Source: Vibrio proteolyticus NBRC 13287
Lineage (GTDB): Bacteria; Pseudomonadota; Gammaproteobacteria; Enterobacterales; Vibrionaceae
Reading direction: 5' to 3'
Assembly: GCF_000467125.1 (NCBI RefSeq)
Contig: NZ_BATJ01000001.1
Span: 62,001-126,000 of the forward strand
Length of the DNA stretch: 64,000 nucleotides
A program made the position numbers and the translations under genes. Shown one piece after another: positions 28,027-36,373 of this stretch; position 1 is the stretch's first letter; each line of letters begins with the position of its first letter. Below the pieces are notes generated by a model, which saw only the letters and a list, made by a program, of their open reading frames with translations, was not told the origin of the DNA and did not search any database.

Positions 28027-28905
28027 ATGTACAGAGTCCTTTTTCTGGTTCTTTCTTTGCTGGTTACGACACCGACTTTGGCGTCAGAGGAACTGGCGCA
28101 AGTAGAAAATATCACCCAGATTGCCACGTTAATTCGTTGGAGTGGCGTGTTCTTCTCCGTATTGGTGATTGCCGCAACCTGGGTCCTGATCAAGTTCATG
28201 AACTCAATGGTTGAGAGCATTGGTTCACAGTTCGCCCAGTACCGGATGCTGCTACAAAAGTTGCAGTCTTTCCTGCAGTTTTTCATTTATATGACCGCGG
28301 GTTTGATTGTGTTCATGATGAGTTTTCGTATTAACGATCAGATCCTGACATTGATTGGCGGTACGCTGGCAGTGTCGGTGGGTTTTGCGCTCAAAGATTT
28401 GGCGGCGTCGTTCATTGCCGGAATGACGGTCATGATTGATCGTCCGTTTCAGGTTGGTGACCGCGTCACGTTTGAGGGAAACTATGGCGACATTATTGCC
28501 ATCGGTCTTCGCTCTGTCAGAATGCGTACATTGAGCGATGACATCATTACGATTCCGAACAACAAATTCCTAAATGAAGTGACCACCAGTGGCAACTATG
28601 GCGCATTAGACATGCAGGTCGTCATTCCATTTTATGTTGGTATGGATGAAGACATTGTGTTAGCGCGAGACTTGATTCAGGAGGCAGCTTCTTCCAGTCG
28701 CTATATTCATTTGCCCAAACCGGTGACCGTGTTGGTTAAACAAACCATCGCAGACAACTACCTGGCGATACAGCTAACCTGTAAAGCGTATGTGGTGGAT
28801 ACGGCCTACGAAAAGTTGTTTGAGACAGACATTACCTTAAGGGTAATGAAAGAGTTTAAGAAACACGGCATCAAGCCACCGAAAATTGCAGTTAACGCCG
28901 GATGA
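28027..28905 (+). CDS. MscS-family mechanosensitive channel
   Basis: 292 residues from ATG 28027; a longer frame from 27937 lies inside the previous gene. It starts with a signal peptide (MYRVLFLVLSLLVTTPTLAS) and has three further membrane segments. The pore helix GGTLAVSVGFALKDLAASFI and the MscS beta domain PFQVGDRVTFEGNYGDII...RTLSDDIITIPNNKF follow. The size is that of the small MscS type. The adjacent P-loop protein suggests a regulated or accessory-gated channel, but that is inferred only from the operon. Confidence 0.92.
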   Translation: MYRVLFLVLSLLVTTPTLASEELAQVENITQIATLIRWSGVFFSVLVIAATWVLIKFMNSMVESIGSQFAQYRMLLQKLQSFLQFFIYMTAGLIVFMMSFRINDQILTLIGGTLAVSVGFALKDLAASFIAGMTVMIDRPFQVGDRVTFEGNYGDIIAIGLRSVRMRTLSDDIITIPNNKFLNEVTTSGNYGALDMQVVIPFYVGMDEDIVLARDLIQEAASSSRYIHLPKPVTVLVKQTIADNYLAIQLTCKAYVVDTAYEKLFETDITLRVMKEFKKHGIKPPKIAVNAG

Positions 28906-28956
28906 TCCCCAATCCCTGAATACTCATGGGCTGTTTGTTTTCATAAATCAAGCGCA

Positions 28957-29003
28957 TTGCGAACTCGGCTCATTTGGTCCATAATTACTAGACCAAATGA
29001 GCC
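28957..29003 (+). promoter_or_regulatory. Promoter and operator of the RES-Xre toxin-antitoxin operon
   Basis: A perfect 13-bp inverted repeat (GGCTCATTTGGTC at 28967-28979, complement at 28991-29003) surrounds an 11-base spacer. A sigma70 promoter fits across it: TTGCGA (28957-28962), 17 bases, CATAAT (28980-28985). Protein bound to the arms would block the -10 region, the usual autoregulation layout of toxin-antitoxin operons. Confidence 0.75.
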
Positions 29004-29018
29004 AAGAGGTACTGAGAT

Positions 29019-29471
29019 ATGACAGCAACAGCGATGAAAAGCTTCAAACCGAAGTCGTCATATAAGAACAACTTCTGGTTTAGCATGGGGATTGAAAACG
29101 AATCGACCGCGAAGAATGAAGCCGTGCACCAAGGCTTCGAGCCTCAGGTGTACATCAACATTCTGGAAAAGGCCAACTTATCGCAAAGTGAGTTCCATCA
29201 TGTTACTCATATTCCCATCAGCACCATCAAACGCCGTTTAGCGAAAGGTGAACGTTTCAGTATGCAGGAAAGCGATGTGATGTACCGCCTTGCCCTGCTG
29301 GTCAAACTGGCAACGGATCTGTTTGATGATGAAGAGCGTGCGTTGGAGTGGCTCAAAGAGAGTGTCTACGGCCTGGCCGGAAAACGTCCTCTGGATATGA
29401 TTTCCACTACGGCGGATTTTGAAGTGGTGCGTGATCTCATCGGCCGTATTGAGCACGGGGTCTTTTCCTGA
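29019..29471 (+). CDS. Xre/MbcA/ParS-type antitoxin of a RES-Xre system
   Basis: 150 residues. The N-terminal half holds a helix-turn-helix-like region (LSQSEFHHVTHIPISTIKRRL) that would bind the palindrome upstream. The C-terminal half has the DUF2384 antitoxin signature (LATDLFDDEERALEWLKESVYGLAGKRPLDMISTT). AAGAGGT precedes the ATG. Stop and toxin start overlap by a base (TGATG), typical of paired genes. It would neutralise the RES toxin and repress the operon. Confidence 0.93.
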   Translation: MTATAMKSFKPKSSYKNNFWFSMGIENESTAKNEAVHQGFEPQVYINILEKANLSQSEFHHVTHIPISTIKRRLAKGERFSMQESDVMYRLALLVKLATDLFDDEERALEWLKESVYGLAGKRPLDMISTTADFEVVRDLIGRIEHGVFS

Positions 29472-29941
29472 TGCTCATGTATCGGCTGACTCAGAAAAAA
29501 TACGCCGATTCTCCTTTCAGCCCCAATGGCGCCAAGTGGTTTGGAGGGCGATGGAACTCTAAAGGTACCGAAGCCCTCTACTTTTCCGAATCTGAATCAT
29601 TGTGCTCTCTGGAAGTGTTTGTTCATCTCAACAATACGCCAGACATGATCGATAGGTACGATTTGTACCGGATAGATGTACCGGACAAGCTGATCGTAAA
29701 ACTCAGCCGTTCAGACCTCCCACCTAACTGGCGTTCGATTCCACCCAGTGAATCAACCCAGTTGATCGGTGATGAATTTCTCAATATTGCTGCATCCGAT
29801 TTTGCTGTCTTGCAGGTGCCATCCGTTATTTCTCCGCGAGACAAAAATTATCTGATCAACCCCAACCATCCTGCTTTGAAAAAGGTATTCGCCAAAGCGG
29901 AGAAACTGCAATTTGAGTTTGATCCCCGCATCTTTAAATAA
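29471..29941 (+). CDS. RES-domain toxin (NAD+-depleting)
   Basis: 156 residues with the RES-domain layout: MYRLTQKKYADSPFSPNGAKWFGGRWNSKGTEALYFSES with conserved arginine and glycine residues, then SLCSLEVFVHL and the C-terminal NPNHPALKKVFAKAEKLQFEFDPRIF. Characterised relatives degrade NAD+ and stop growth until the antitoxin is restored. It is coupled to the antitoxin upstream and converges on yegS with only 4 bases between stops and no visible terminator. Confidence 0.92.
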   Translation: MLMYRLTQKKYADSPFSPNGAKWFGGRWNSKGTEALYFSESESLCSLEVFVHLNNTPDMIDRYDLYRIDVPDKLIVKLSRSDLPPNWRSIPPSESTQLIGDEFLNIAASDFAVLQVPSVISPRDKNYLINPNHPALKKVFAKAEKLQFEFDPRIFK

Positions 29942-29945
29942 TCGC

Positions 29946-30845
29946 TTATCTCAGGCAAGGGCTGTCATCCGGTAAGACCATCGCCAGCGCCTGGTGCTGG
30001 ACTTCAAAACGAATTTTCTGAGAATGATAAGGTTCACCATCCAGGTTGAGTGGCAGCTTTTTCGGAAAATCGATTTCCAGCCAGTTGGTTTTCAAGTGGA
30101 CCACAAACTCACCGTTTTCCTTAGGATTTTTGATCTCTTCGATCACCTGAGGTAAATCGTGTGGCAAGAATGGCCGAACTACGGTGACGTCCATATCGCC
30201 ATCGTTTATTAGCGCGGAAGGAGCCATCTCTTGTCCACCGCCAGCCAGACGGCTGTTGCAAAACGCCCCGACCAGAATGTCACCAGTCCAGCTTCCCTTG
30301 CTTACGGATAAAGTGCCTTCATATGGACGAAACCCCAGAGCTTTTACTATACCAGTCAGCGTATAGGCGCCACCGCCGAGGAAGTTTTTTAATTCAATCG
30401 GAGTTTCCGCGGTTATCTCGGCCCCAAACCCAGCTGCCGCGACATTGATAAAACAGCGATCATTGGCTTTCACGTAATCTATCTGATGGGTTTGCCCATG
30501 GATCGCCAGTTCAAGCGCAGCGGCTATGGTGGTGGGAATGCGATTCGCAGTAGCAAAGTCATTGGCTGTCCCCATAGGGATCACCGCCAGCTCTGGTCGT
30601 TGCTCTTGAGCAAGCGTGTCTAACGCATTCACCGCTTCGTTTAGCGACCCATCCCCGCCCGCGACCAATATTCGTTCAATTCCGTCCTGACTGGCTTCTT
30701 CAACCAAACGGAGCATATCGGCCGATTCCCAGGTAACACGAACCTCTAAGGGCGTCCCCTGTTCGCGAATCGCGAAAATAGCCTCTCTTAGCGCCGGTTC
30801 GCCAGCTTTCTTGCCATTTAGAATAGCTCTGAAACGTTTCATCAT
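29946..30845 (-). CDS. yegS: YegS-like lipid kinase
   Basis: 299 residues of the diacylglycerol-kinase-like catalytic family. The nucleotide-binding motif is [15 protein letters not shown] (about residues 61-75), followed by MGTANDFAT. The metal-site region [14 protein letters not shown] and the C-terminal LDGEPYHSQ are also present. In E. coli, YegS phosphorylates phosphatidylglycerol in vitro. The first two codons are both ATG, so the start may be one codon later. Confidence 0.93.
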   Translation of the reverse strand: MMKRFRAILNGKKAGEPALREAIFAIREQGTPLEVRVTWESADMLRLVEEASQDGIERILVAGGDGSLNEAVNALDTLAQEQRPELAVIPMGTANDFATANRIPTTIAAALELAIHGQTHQIDYVKANDRCFINVAAAGFGAEITAETPIELKNFLGGGAYTLTGIVKALGFRPYEGTLSVSKGSWTGDILVGAFCNSRLAGGGQEMAPSALINDGDMDVTVVRPFLPHDLPQVIEEIKNPKENGEFVVHLKTNWLEIDFPKKLPLNLDGEPYHSQKIRFEVQHQALAMVLPDDSPCLR

Positions 30846-30908
30846 GACTCCTGTCTACTTGCCTATCGGTTCATATTACACCAAATATTCTGTCATTAAG
30901 GTTAGTAA

Positions 30909-30989
30909 GTCGTCAGGTTTCCTCTGGCACTTCTTTTGGCCAATTGTCAGTGCGCTGTAAAAACGTGAGCCCGGACGAAACCTGATGAC
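30909..30989. repeat. Imperfect inverted repeat enclosing 55 bases
   Basis: GTCGTCAGGTTTC (30909-30921) pairs with GAAACCTGATGAC (30977-30989), 12 of 13 positions. A further partial copy GACGAAACC follows at 30992-31000. It lies in the intergenic region between yegS and the small gene at 31069. Confidence 0.5.
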
Positions 30990-31068
30990 ATGACGAAACC
31001 TAAACATGGATAGTCGCGCCAAATGAACTAGGGTTACATTACGTGTTCGTAAAAACAAGGAGACCCAA

Positions 31069-31263
31069 ATGGCGGCAATCAGACAGGAAATCCCACATCG
31101 AGTGACGGTTTACCATGATAGCGATGAGCAGGAAAAAGAGCTGAAAAATGCGATGCTTCCTGAAAAGCCACGTTACTTTAATGGTCACCCGACTTATCGG
31201 GGAGAGAACTTAGAGGAGTTCAAAGACCGGCTGGATGCGTTAGGTATGTCTGTAGATATGTGA
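31069..31263 (+). CDS. Small conserved-looking protein, unknown function
   Basis: 64 residues, charged and soluble, with no cysteine or membrane segment. It is not recognised. Support for it being real: a strong ribosome site (AAGGAG, 6 bases before ATG), a full-length frame with no overlap to other genes, and an efficient terminator directly after it. Confidence 0.72.
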   Translation: MAAIRQEIPHRVTVYHDSDEQEKELKNAMLPEKPRYFNGHPTYRGENLEEFKDRLDALGMSVDM

Positions 31264-31282
31264 TTCACGGCAGAGAGTTGTA

Positions 31283-31308
31283 ACGGAGTGCCAAGGCACT
31301 CCGTTTTT
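31283..31308 (+). terminator. Terminator after the small gene
   Basis: A 10-bp stem ACGGAGTGCC / GGCACTCCGT with a 2-nt loop, followed by TTTTT, 19 bases after the stop. Confidence 0.92.
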
Positions 31309-31318
31309 GTTTGGGAGG

Positions 31319-31798
31319 TTAACTCAGCGTTTTACTCATTAGCAACAGATCCCACCAACGGCCATTTAAGTAACGCGTCCCACGTTCAAGAGCGTAAGTT
31401 TCAAACCCAAGTGAGCGATAACAATGTAGTGCGGTTTCATTGTGTGTAAAGACCGCCAAAGATGCATTCAAACAGTTATACTGCTCTCGGGCTTTATCCA
31501 TGACCAGAGTCAGCATGCTCGAACTGTACCCTTGCCCACGTTTGTCTGGTGAAACGAATACCCGGCAAATCCGGCAACTTTGTGCTTGTAAAATAAACAG
31601 TTCGACAAATCCAACGGGTTCACCTTTATCCATCAGCACATAGGGTTGCACGTTCTTCTGGGCGCAATGTTGCCGAATCTGTTTGTGAGTCAACGGAAAA
31701 CGGTAACATGGCCCGCCCCATAAGAAATTCAGCTCAGCATTATCTATCCAATTTATGAGCAACGGATAGTGCTGCTCCTCAAATGCGATAAGCTCCAT
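31319..31798 (-). CDS. GNAT-family N-acetyltransferase
   Basis: 159 residues with the acetyl-CoA-binding signature in RVFVSPDKRGQGYSSSMLTLVMDKAR (RGxGY-type loop, about residues 88-93). A C-terminal TALHCYRSLGFETY completes the fold. The substrate cannot be deduced. It is a single gene upstream of the kinase gene's 3' end on the same strand. Confidence 0.88.
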   Translation of the reverse strand: MELIAFEEQHYPLLINWIDNAELNFLWGGPCYRFPLTHKQIRQHCAQKNVQPYVLMDKGEPVGFVELFILQAQSCRICRVFVSPDKRGQGYSSSMLTLVMDKAREQYNCLNASLAVFTHNETALHCYRSLGFETYALERGTRYLNGRWWDLLLMSKTLS

Positions 31799-31874
31799 TC
31801 AACCTCTCCCGTACAAACACCTCTCATAACTATATGAAAGTCAATGTTATAGCAAGACCTCCGAGAGGATCTGC

Positions 31875-33902
31875 TTATAGGTTGGTTACGTTGAGATAGG
31901 TTTCGGCTTTCTTTGGCAGATAAATACTGAAACACGCCCCTTGGGCAGGTTCAGACGTGACTCTGATTTCTCCGCCTGTTTGGCTTAACAGACTTTGAGA
32001 GACAGACAGGCCCAGCCCTGTTCCGTCGCGTTTGGTGGTGTAAAATGGATCAAACACTCGCTTGAGGTGCTGTGGCCTGATACCACATCCTTCATCTTTT
32101 ACATGAATGATCGCGCCGCACACCTCTTCGTTTTCAATCCAGTCTTCACTAATAATTGTCAGACACCCTTCGCCTTTCATGGCGTGAATGGCGTTCATTT
32201 GCAAATTGACCATCACTTGCAATAGGTGATGACGGTTCACTTCAACCGGGGAATGGGCGTCCAGATGAGTTTCAAACTGAATATCGCGTTTCTTCGCACC
32301 AGTTTTTACCAACGTAATGCTCTCATCAATGATCGGATTCACGTGTTGCCAGGTGACTTCGTCCTGCACGCCGCCCTGACGGCTATACTGTAACAAGCTG
32401 CGTGTAATGTTACGAATACGGTCAATTTGAACCATGATGGCTCCAATTTCTTCGTCAACCCTTGCCGCTTCGGGGCCCAGTTCAAATTTTATCAGTTCCA
32501 CGTTACCCAGGATTACGGCTGTCGGGTTGTTGATCTCATGAGCAATGCCTGCGGTCAGTTCCCCCAGTGCTGCCAACTTTTCGCTGACCACTAGTTTATC
32601 TCGGGTTTGATGGAGCAACTTGATGTGCAGCTCCAACTGTTCGGTTTTCTCCGACAAGCTGGCTGTCCGTTCCGCCACCTTATGCTCCAACTGCTTCGCG
32701 GCACTTTTGACTTCTTCTCTACGAGCATTGAGAGAGTCCAGCATGTGGTCAAACTGGCGTGCGAGCTGGGCAAGTTCATGTTCTTTATCCAATCCCAGCT
32801 CACCAATACGTTGATGCTTGCCCATCTGAACCAGCTTCACCACTCGGTGAATACGTTCAATCGGTGCGAACAAATCTCGTGATCCCCGATAAACAGCGAA
32901 CCCCGAAACAAGCAATAACACCAGTGTCACAGTGCCAATCTCAAAGATGTTCGTGACGTAGGCCTCTAAGAAAGGCCACATCAGATAGCCGGTATACAAC
33001 ATGCCGATGACATTATTGTACTGATCCCTGATTGGTTGATAGGCCGTGATGTACCAGGCATCGTATACATACGCCAGATTGACCCACTCTTTCCCGTGCG
33101 TGAGGACGACGCGTCGGACTTCTTTTGAGACTCGGGTACCAATCGCGCGGCCAATACGATCATCGCTGTCGAGCGGCACATTAGTACTGACTCGCAAATC
33201 ATCTAAAAACAGTGTTAACGTGCCGACCGGACGTAGTGAGTTTTCTTTGTCGGGGTAGATCAGATCACGAATCTGGTCGACCAACACGGTGCTGTTGTTC
33301 AGCAACAGCCCTCCGTCCAGAAAGCCGATAAGATCATTATGCAGGTTATAAACAGGTATCACCGTCCGACTGATCAGACCGCGGCCTTCGATACGCTGAG
33401 TCTTAAGGATCGCGATTTGCGCCCGGCTGGCTAAGTTGGGGTCAAGCTCACTGAGCTCTTTTTGCGTCAGGACATCAAAGAATGACGCTTTGCGCGTCAA
33501 ATCCAGGAAGCGGAATTTTTTATCTATGGTGTCCACAGTATGAAAACGCAGAAAATCCAACCCATAACGATTTTTCTGTTGTTGCACCCATGCGGTAAGC
33601 TCAGCGGGATCGGAGAGCTGATTAACGTGATTACGAAACGAATATGACTCAGCAAAAGCCCTCACAAAATTGGCCTGTTTTTGCTGCAACAGTGTGATGC
33701 TGTTGCTGGCAACGCCAAGGCGTTCGGATACGTCAATCAACGCACTTTTCCAGGTGTAGTGAATTGACCAATAAACACTGATGGCAATTAAAGCGATCAG
33801 CGTAAAGACGATGGGCGCTGAGGTAAGGATCAGCAGGCGGTAGCGCACCATGGTTTTGAACCGGTAACGCCACTTGGCCAGCCACCCATGCTCAGCCGAC
33901 AT
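31875..33902 (-). CDS. Membrane sensor histidine kinase paired with a sigma54 activator
   Basis: 675 residues: membrane segment about 23-45, a large periplasmic Cache-like sensor (about 50-318), and a second segment 320-338. HAMP and coiled-coil regions follow to about 440, then the HisKA box with H455 in GIAHEINNPTAVIL. The ATPase domain has motifs NAIHAMKGEG, DEGCGIRP and GTGLGLSVSQSLL. The layout is that of NtrB/DctB-type kinases that work with NtrC-family regulators. It overlaps the regulator gene by 11 bases. Its place divergent from tupABC suggests it senses something tied to tungstate, formate or the redox state; the ligand is not visible. Confidence 0.92.
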   Translation of the reverse strand: MSAEHGWLAKWRYRFKTMVRYRLLILTSAPIVFTLIALIAISVYWSIHYTWKSALIDVSERLGVASNSITLLQQKQANFVRAFAESYSFRNHVNQLSDPAELTAWVQQQKNRYGLDFLRFHTVDTIDKKFRFLDLTRKASFFDVLTQKELSELDPNLASRAQIAILKTQRIEGRGLISRTVIPVYNLHNDLIGFLDGGLLLNNSTVLVDQIRDLIYPDKENSLRPVGTLTLFLDDLRVSTNVPLDSDDRIGRAIGTRVSKEVRRVVLTHGKEWVNLAYVYDAWYITAYQPIRDQYNNVIGMLYTGYLMWPFLEAYVTNIFEIGTVTLVLLLVSGFAVYRGSRDLFAPIERIHRVVKLVQMGKHQRIGELGLDKEHELAQLARQFDHMLDSLNARREEVKSAAKQLEHKVAERTASLSEKTEQLELHIKLLHQTRDKLVVSEKLAALGELTAGIAHEINNPTAVILGNVELIKFELGPEAARVDEEIGAIMVQIDRIRNITRSLLQYSRQGGVQDEVTWQHVNPIIDESITLVKTGAKKRDIQFETHLDAHSPVEVNRHHLLQVMVNLQMNAIHAMKGEGCLTIISEDWIENEEVCGAIIHVKDEGCGIRPQHLKRVFDPFYTTKRDGTGLGLSVSQSLLSQTGGEIRVTSEPAQGACFSIYLPKKAETYLNVTNL

Positions 33903-35334
33903 AGGAACTTCCTTCCGCTTCCCACTCTTTGAACTTACGCTCCAGCGTTTTACGAGCTACGCCTAATCGTCTGGCGGCAGCAGACTTATTGCCATCATGG
34001 GCATCGACAACTTGCTGAATATGGGCTTTTTCTACCTCTTTGAGAGACCAGTCGTCAGGGTACCCTTCTCCCTGATGCACTTGCTCTTCTTGCAGGTTGA
34101 GTAACTCTGCACCACTCGACACTGTCATGGAAACGTGTTTCGCGGCCTGTACGTCACGCCATTGGTGCGCTGGCGGTTTGCCCAGCAGAATACAGCGTTC
34201 AATCTGGTTTTTCAGTTCACGGATGTTACCCGGCCAGTCGTATTCGTTCAGCGCCAGAATATCTTCATGAGCCCATTTTGGTTTAGGTATGCCCAACTCC
34301 GTCGCCAGCATGTGGGTAAAGTATGGCACCAGTTCCGCCAGATCGGTCTTGCGCTTTCTCAGTGGTGCCACTTCTATGCGCAGCACATTTAAACGGTAAT
34401 AGAGGTCGGATCGAAAATGCCCGTTCTTTACTTCCTCCTGCAGATTACGGTTGGTCGCTGCCACGACTCTCACATCCACGGCCAGCTCTTTTTCTGTACC
34501 AATCGGCCGAATGGTGCGTTGCTCCAGTACACGCAGCAAAGCCGATTGCATTGACAATGGCATTTCACCAATCTCATCAAGAAATAACGTTCCTCCATTT
34601 GCGACGCGAAACAGGCCCTCACGGCTTTTCTTGGCCCCCGTAAACGCGCCTGAGGCGTGGCCAAACAGCTCACTTTCCAGCAGATCGGGGGCAATTGCCC
34701 CACAGTTGACAGGCACAAACGGCCCTTTTCGGCCGCTGGCTTCATGGACACCACGCGCGACCAGTTCTTTCCCGGTGCCGGATTCTCCTTCAATCAATAC
34801 GCTGGCTCTGGAAGGGGCAAATTGTGTAATCAACTGTTTGAGCAGACGGGTTTTTTCCGATTGACCAACGATCTCCGTTCTGATGTGGCGCTGCATGTCT
34901 TGGTTGAGCGCGTATTGCATTCGCTGTTGAACACGTTTGTCCATGCAGCGCTTAACCGCGGAAAGCATTTGATCCAGGTTAAACGGTTTCAGGATGAAGT
35001 CCGACGCACCGAGCTTGAGCGCCGAAATTGTGGTTTCCAGATCTGCGTAGCCGGTCATAAAGATAACGTCGGCGGGTTTGTCTTTGTCATGAAACGCTTC
35101 TTCCCACTCAATACCTGACCGCCCCGGTAAATTGATGTCCAGAACAATCAAATCGTAATGATTGGCTTGTCTGAGTTGCTCAGCTGCTTCCACACATCCG
35201 GCGCAATCCACGCTGGCAAACCATTTTCCCAACGCTTTTTTCAAAATAGCCTGCATTCCCGGTTCATCATCAACAACCAGAACGGAAAAGGCGCTGTACA
35301 GTGAAGAGTGGTTAGATTCCAGTGACATAGACAA
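33892..35334 (-). CDS. NtrC-family sigma54-dependent response regulator, candidate controller of tup and fdh
   Basis: 480 residues. The receiver domain has phosphoacceptor D66 (LIVLDINLP). The AAA+ domain has Walker A GESGTGKE, an intact GAFTGA loop for contacting sigma54 (residues 229-234) and Walker B FLDEIGEMP. A Fis-type helix-turn-helix SAAARRLGVARKTLERKF is at the C-terminus. It is therefore a complete activator. It is divergent from tupA, and the intergenic region has two copies of a symmetric site plus a sigma54 promoter. The same site occurs at the fdh operon, so I propose it controls both. Confidence 0.93.
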   Translation of the reverse strand: MSMSLESNHSSLYSAFSVLVVDDEPGMQAILKKALGKWFASVDCAGCVEAAEQLRQANHYDLIVLDINLPGRSGIEWEEAFHDKDKPADVIFMTGYADLETTISALKLGASDFILKPFNLDQMLSAVKRCMDKRVQQRMQYALNQDMQRHIRTEIVGQSEKTRLLKQLITQFAPSRASVLIEGESGTGKELVARGVHEASGRKGPFVPVNCGAIAPDLLESELFGHASGAFTGAKKSREGLFRVANGGTLFLDEIGEMPLSMQSALLRVLEQRTIRPIGTEKELAVDVRVVAATNRNLQEEVKNGHFRSDLYYRLNVLRIEVAPLRKRKTDLAELVPYFTHMLATELGIPKPKWAHEDILALNEYDWPGNIRELKNQIERCILLGKPPAHQWRDVQAAKHVSMTVSSGAELLNLQEEQVHQGEGYPDDWSLKEVEKAHIQQVVDAHDGNKSAAARRLGVARKTLERKFKEWEAEGSSYVG

Positions 35335-35354
35335 AAGATCTCAGTTCATTTGAA

Positions 35355-35371
35355 TGGGACAGAGTGTACCA
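35355..35371. promoter_or_regulatory. Distal activator site of tupA
   Basis: TGGGACA-GAG-TGTACCA, a 17-bp inverted repeat with one mismatch between arms, centred 124 bases upstream of the tupA -24 GG. It also lies just before the regulator gene start, so it could affect that gene as well. Confidence 0.68.
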
Positions 35372-35399
35372 ACTTTTCTTAATGTCAAAATAGTAAACA

Positions 35400-35416
35400 T
35401 GCGACATTTTGTCCCA
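35400..35416. promoter_or_regulatory. Proximal activator site of tupA
   Basis: TGCGACA-TTT-TGTCCCA, one mismatch between arms. Its centre (35408) is 79 bases upstream of the -24 GG, the same distance as the proximal fdh site. Confidence 0.72.
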
Positions 35417-35484
35417 GCTCAACATTTATGTTCATTAAATCACTGAAATTGGTGACCTAATGGGCCAAACTAAGTGTTGAGAAG

Positions 35485-35501
35485 TTGGCACCCTACTTGC
35501 T
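35485..35501 (+). promoter_or_regulatory. Sigma54-type promoter for tupABC
   Basis: TTGGCACCCTACTTGCT agrees with TTGGCAC-N5-TTGCW at every defined base, with GG (35487-35488) and GC (35499-35500) 10 bases apart. The tupA ATG is about 50 bases downstream. Confidence 0.88.
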
Positions 35502-35551
35502 GTATCGACGCTGACAACCCGTTAATACTCACGTTGAGGGAACACACAACA

Positions 35552-36367
35552 ATGAAAAACATTACGCTTTTGGCGACCACTCTTCTGGCCGTTACCAGTT
35601 ATTCTGTGTCTGCCGCGCAAGATACGTCACACATTCGCCTCGCTACGACCACCAGTACCTATCATTCAGGTTTGCTTGATTACTTGCTGCCTCAATTTGA
35701 AAAAGACACAGGTTACAAAGTCGATGTCATCGCAGCCGGCACGGGCAAATCGCTCAAAATGGGTGAAAACGGTGATGTGGATTTGGTGATGACCCACGCG
35801 CCGAAAGCGGAGGCCAACTTTGTTGAAAAAGGCTACGGCGTGATGCCTCGCAAACTGATGTACAACGATTTCGTGATCGTCGGACCAAAAAACGACCCCG
35901 CGCATATTGCGGAGCAAAACAATGTTTTGGACGTTTTCAAGAACATTGCGACGTCTGACGTAACCTTCATTTCTCGCGGCGATGACTCGGGCACAGACAA
36001 AAAAGAGAAAAATCTCTGGTCACAAACCCGAATGGAACCTAACTTTGGTGGCTATAAAGCCGTTGGACAAGGTATGGGTCCTACGCTGAACATGGCGTCG
36101 GAACTGCAGGGATACACCATGTCGGATCGCGGTACCTGGCTGGCCTATCAGAACAAACTGGATTTGAAGATCCTGTTCCAGGGCGACAAAAAACTGTTCA
36201 ACCCATATCAAGTTATTCTGGTTAACCCTGAGCGCTATCCAAGCATCAATTATCAAGGTGCGAAAGTGTTCAGTGACTGGCTGGTTAACCCAAAAGGTCA
36301 GCAGTTGATCAACGAATTCCGCCTCAATGGAAAACAGCTGTTTGTCGCTAACGCTAACGAGAAGTAA
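35552..36367 (+). CDS. tupA: TupA, periplasmic tungstate-binding protein
   Basis: 271 residues from ATG 35552; an in-frame start at 35474 would precede the predicted transcription start. The signal peptide ends SVSAA (about residue 21). The oxyanion-binding motif ATTTSTYHSG of TupA proteins is present, followed by KMGENGDVDLVMTHAP and SRGDDSGTDKKE. This pattern separates it from ModA and sulfate-binding proteins and indicates a tungstate preference. Ribosome site GAGGG lies upstream. It is the first gene of the tup-mob operon. Confidence 0.93.
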   Translation: MKNITLLATTLLAVTSYSVSAAQDTSHIRLATTTSTYHSGLLDYLLPQFEKDTGYKVDVIAAGTGKSLKMGENGDVDLVMTHAPKAEANFVEKGYGVMPRKLMYNDFVIVGPKNDPAHIAEQNNVLDVFKNIATSDVTFISRGDDSGTDKKEKNLWSQTRMEPNFGGYKAVGQGMGPTLNMASELQGYTMSDRGTWLAYQNKLDLKILFQGDKKLFNPYQVILVNPERYPSINYQGAKVFSDWLVNPKGQQLINEFRLNGKQLFVANANEK

Positions 36368-36373
36368 CTCTTG

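Noticed and set aside
35474..35551. Longer TupA start
   Set aside because: It lies over the sigma54 promoter, upstream of the predicted transcription start.
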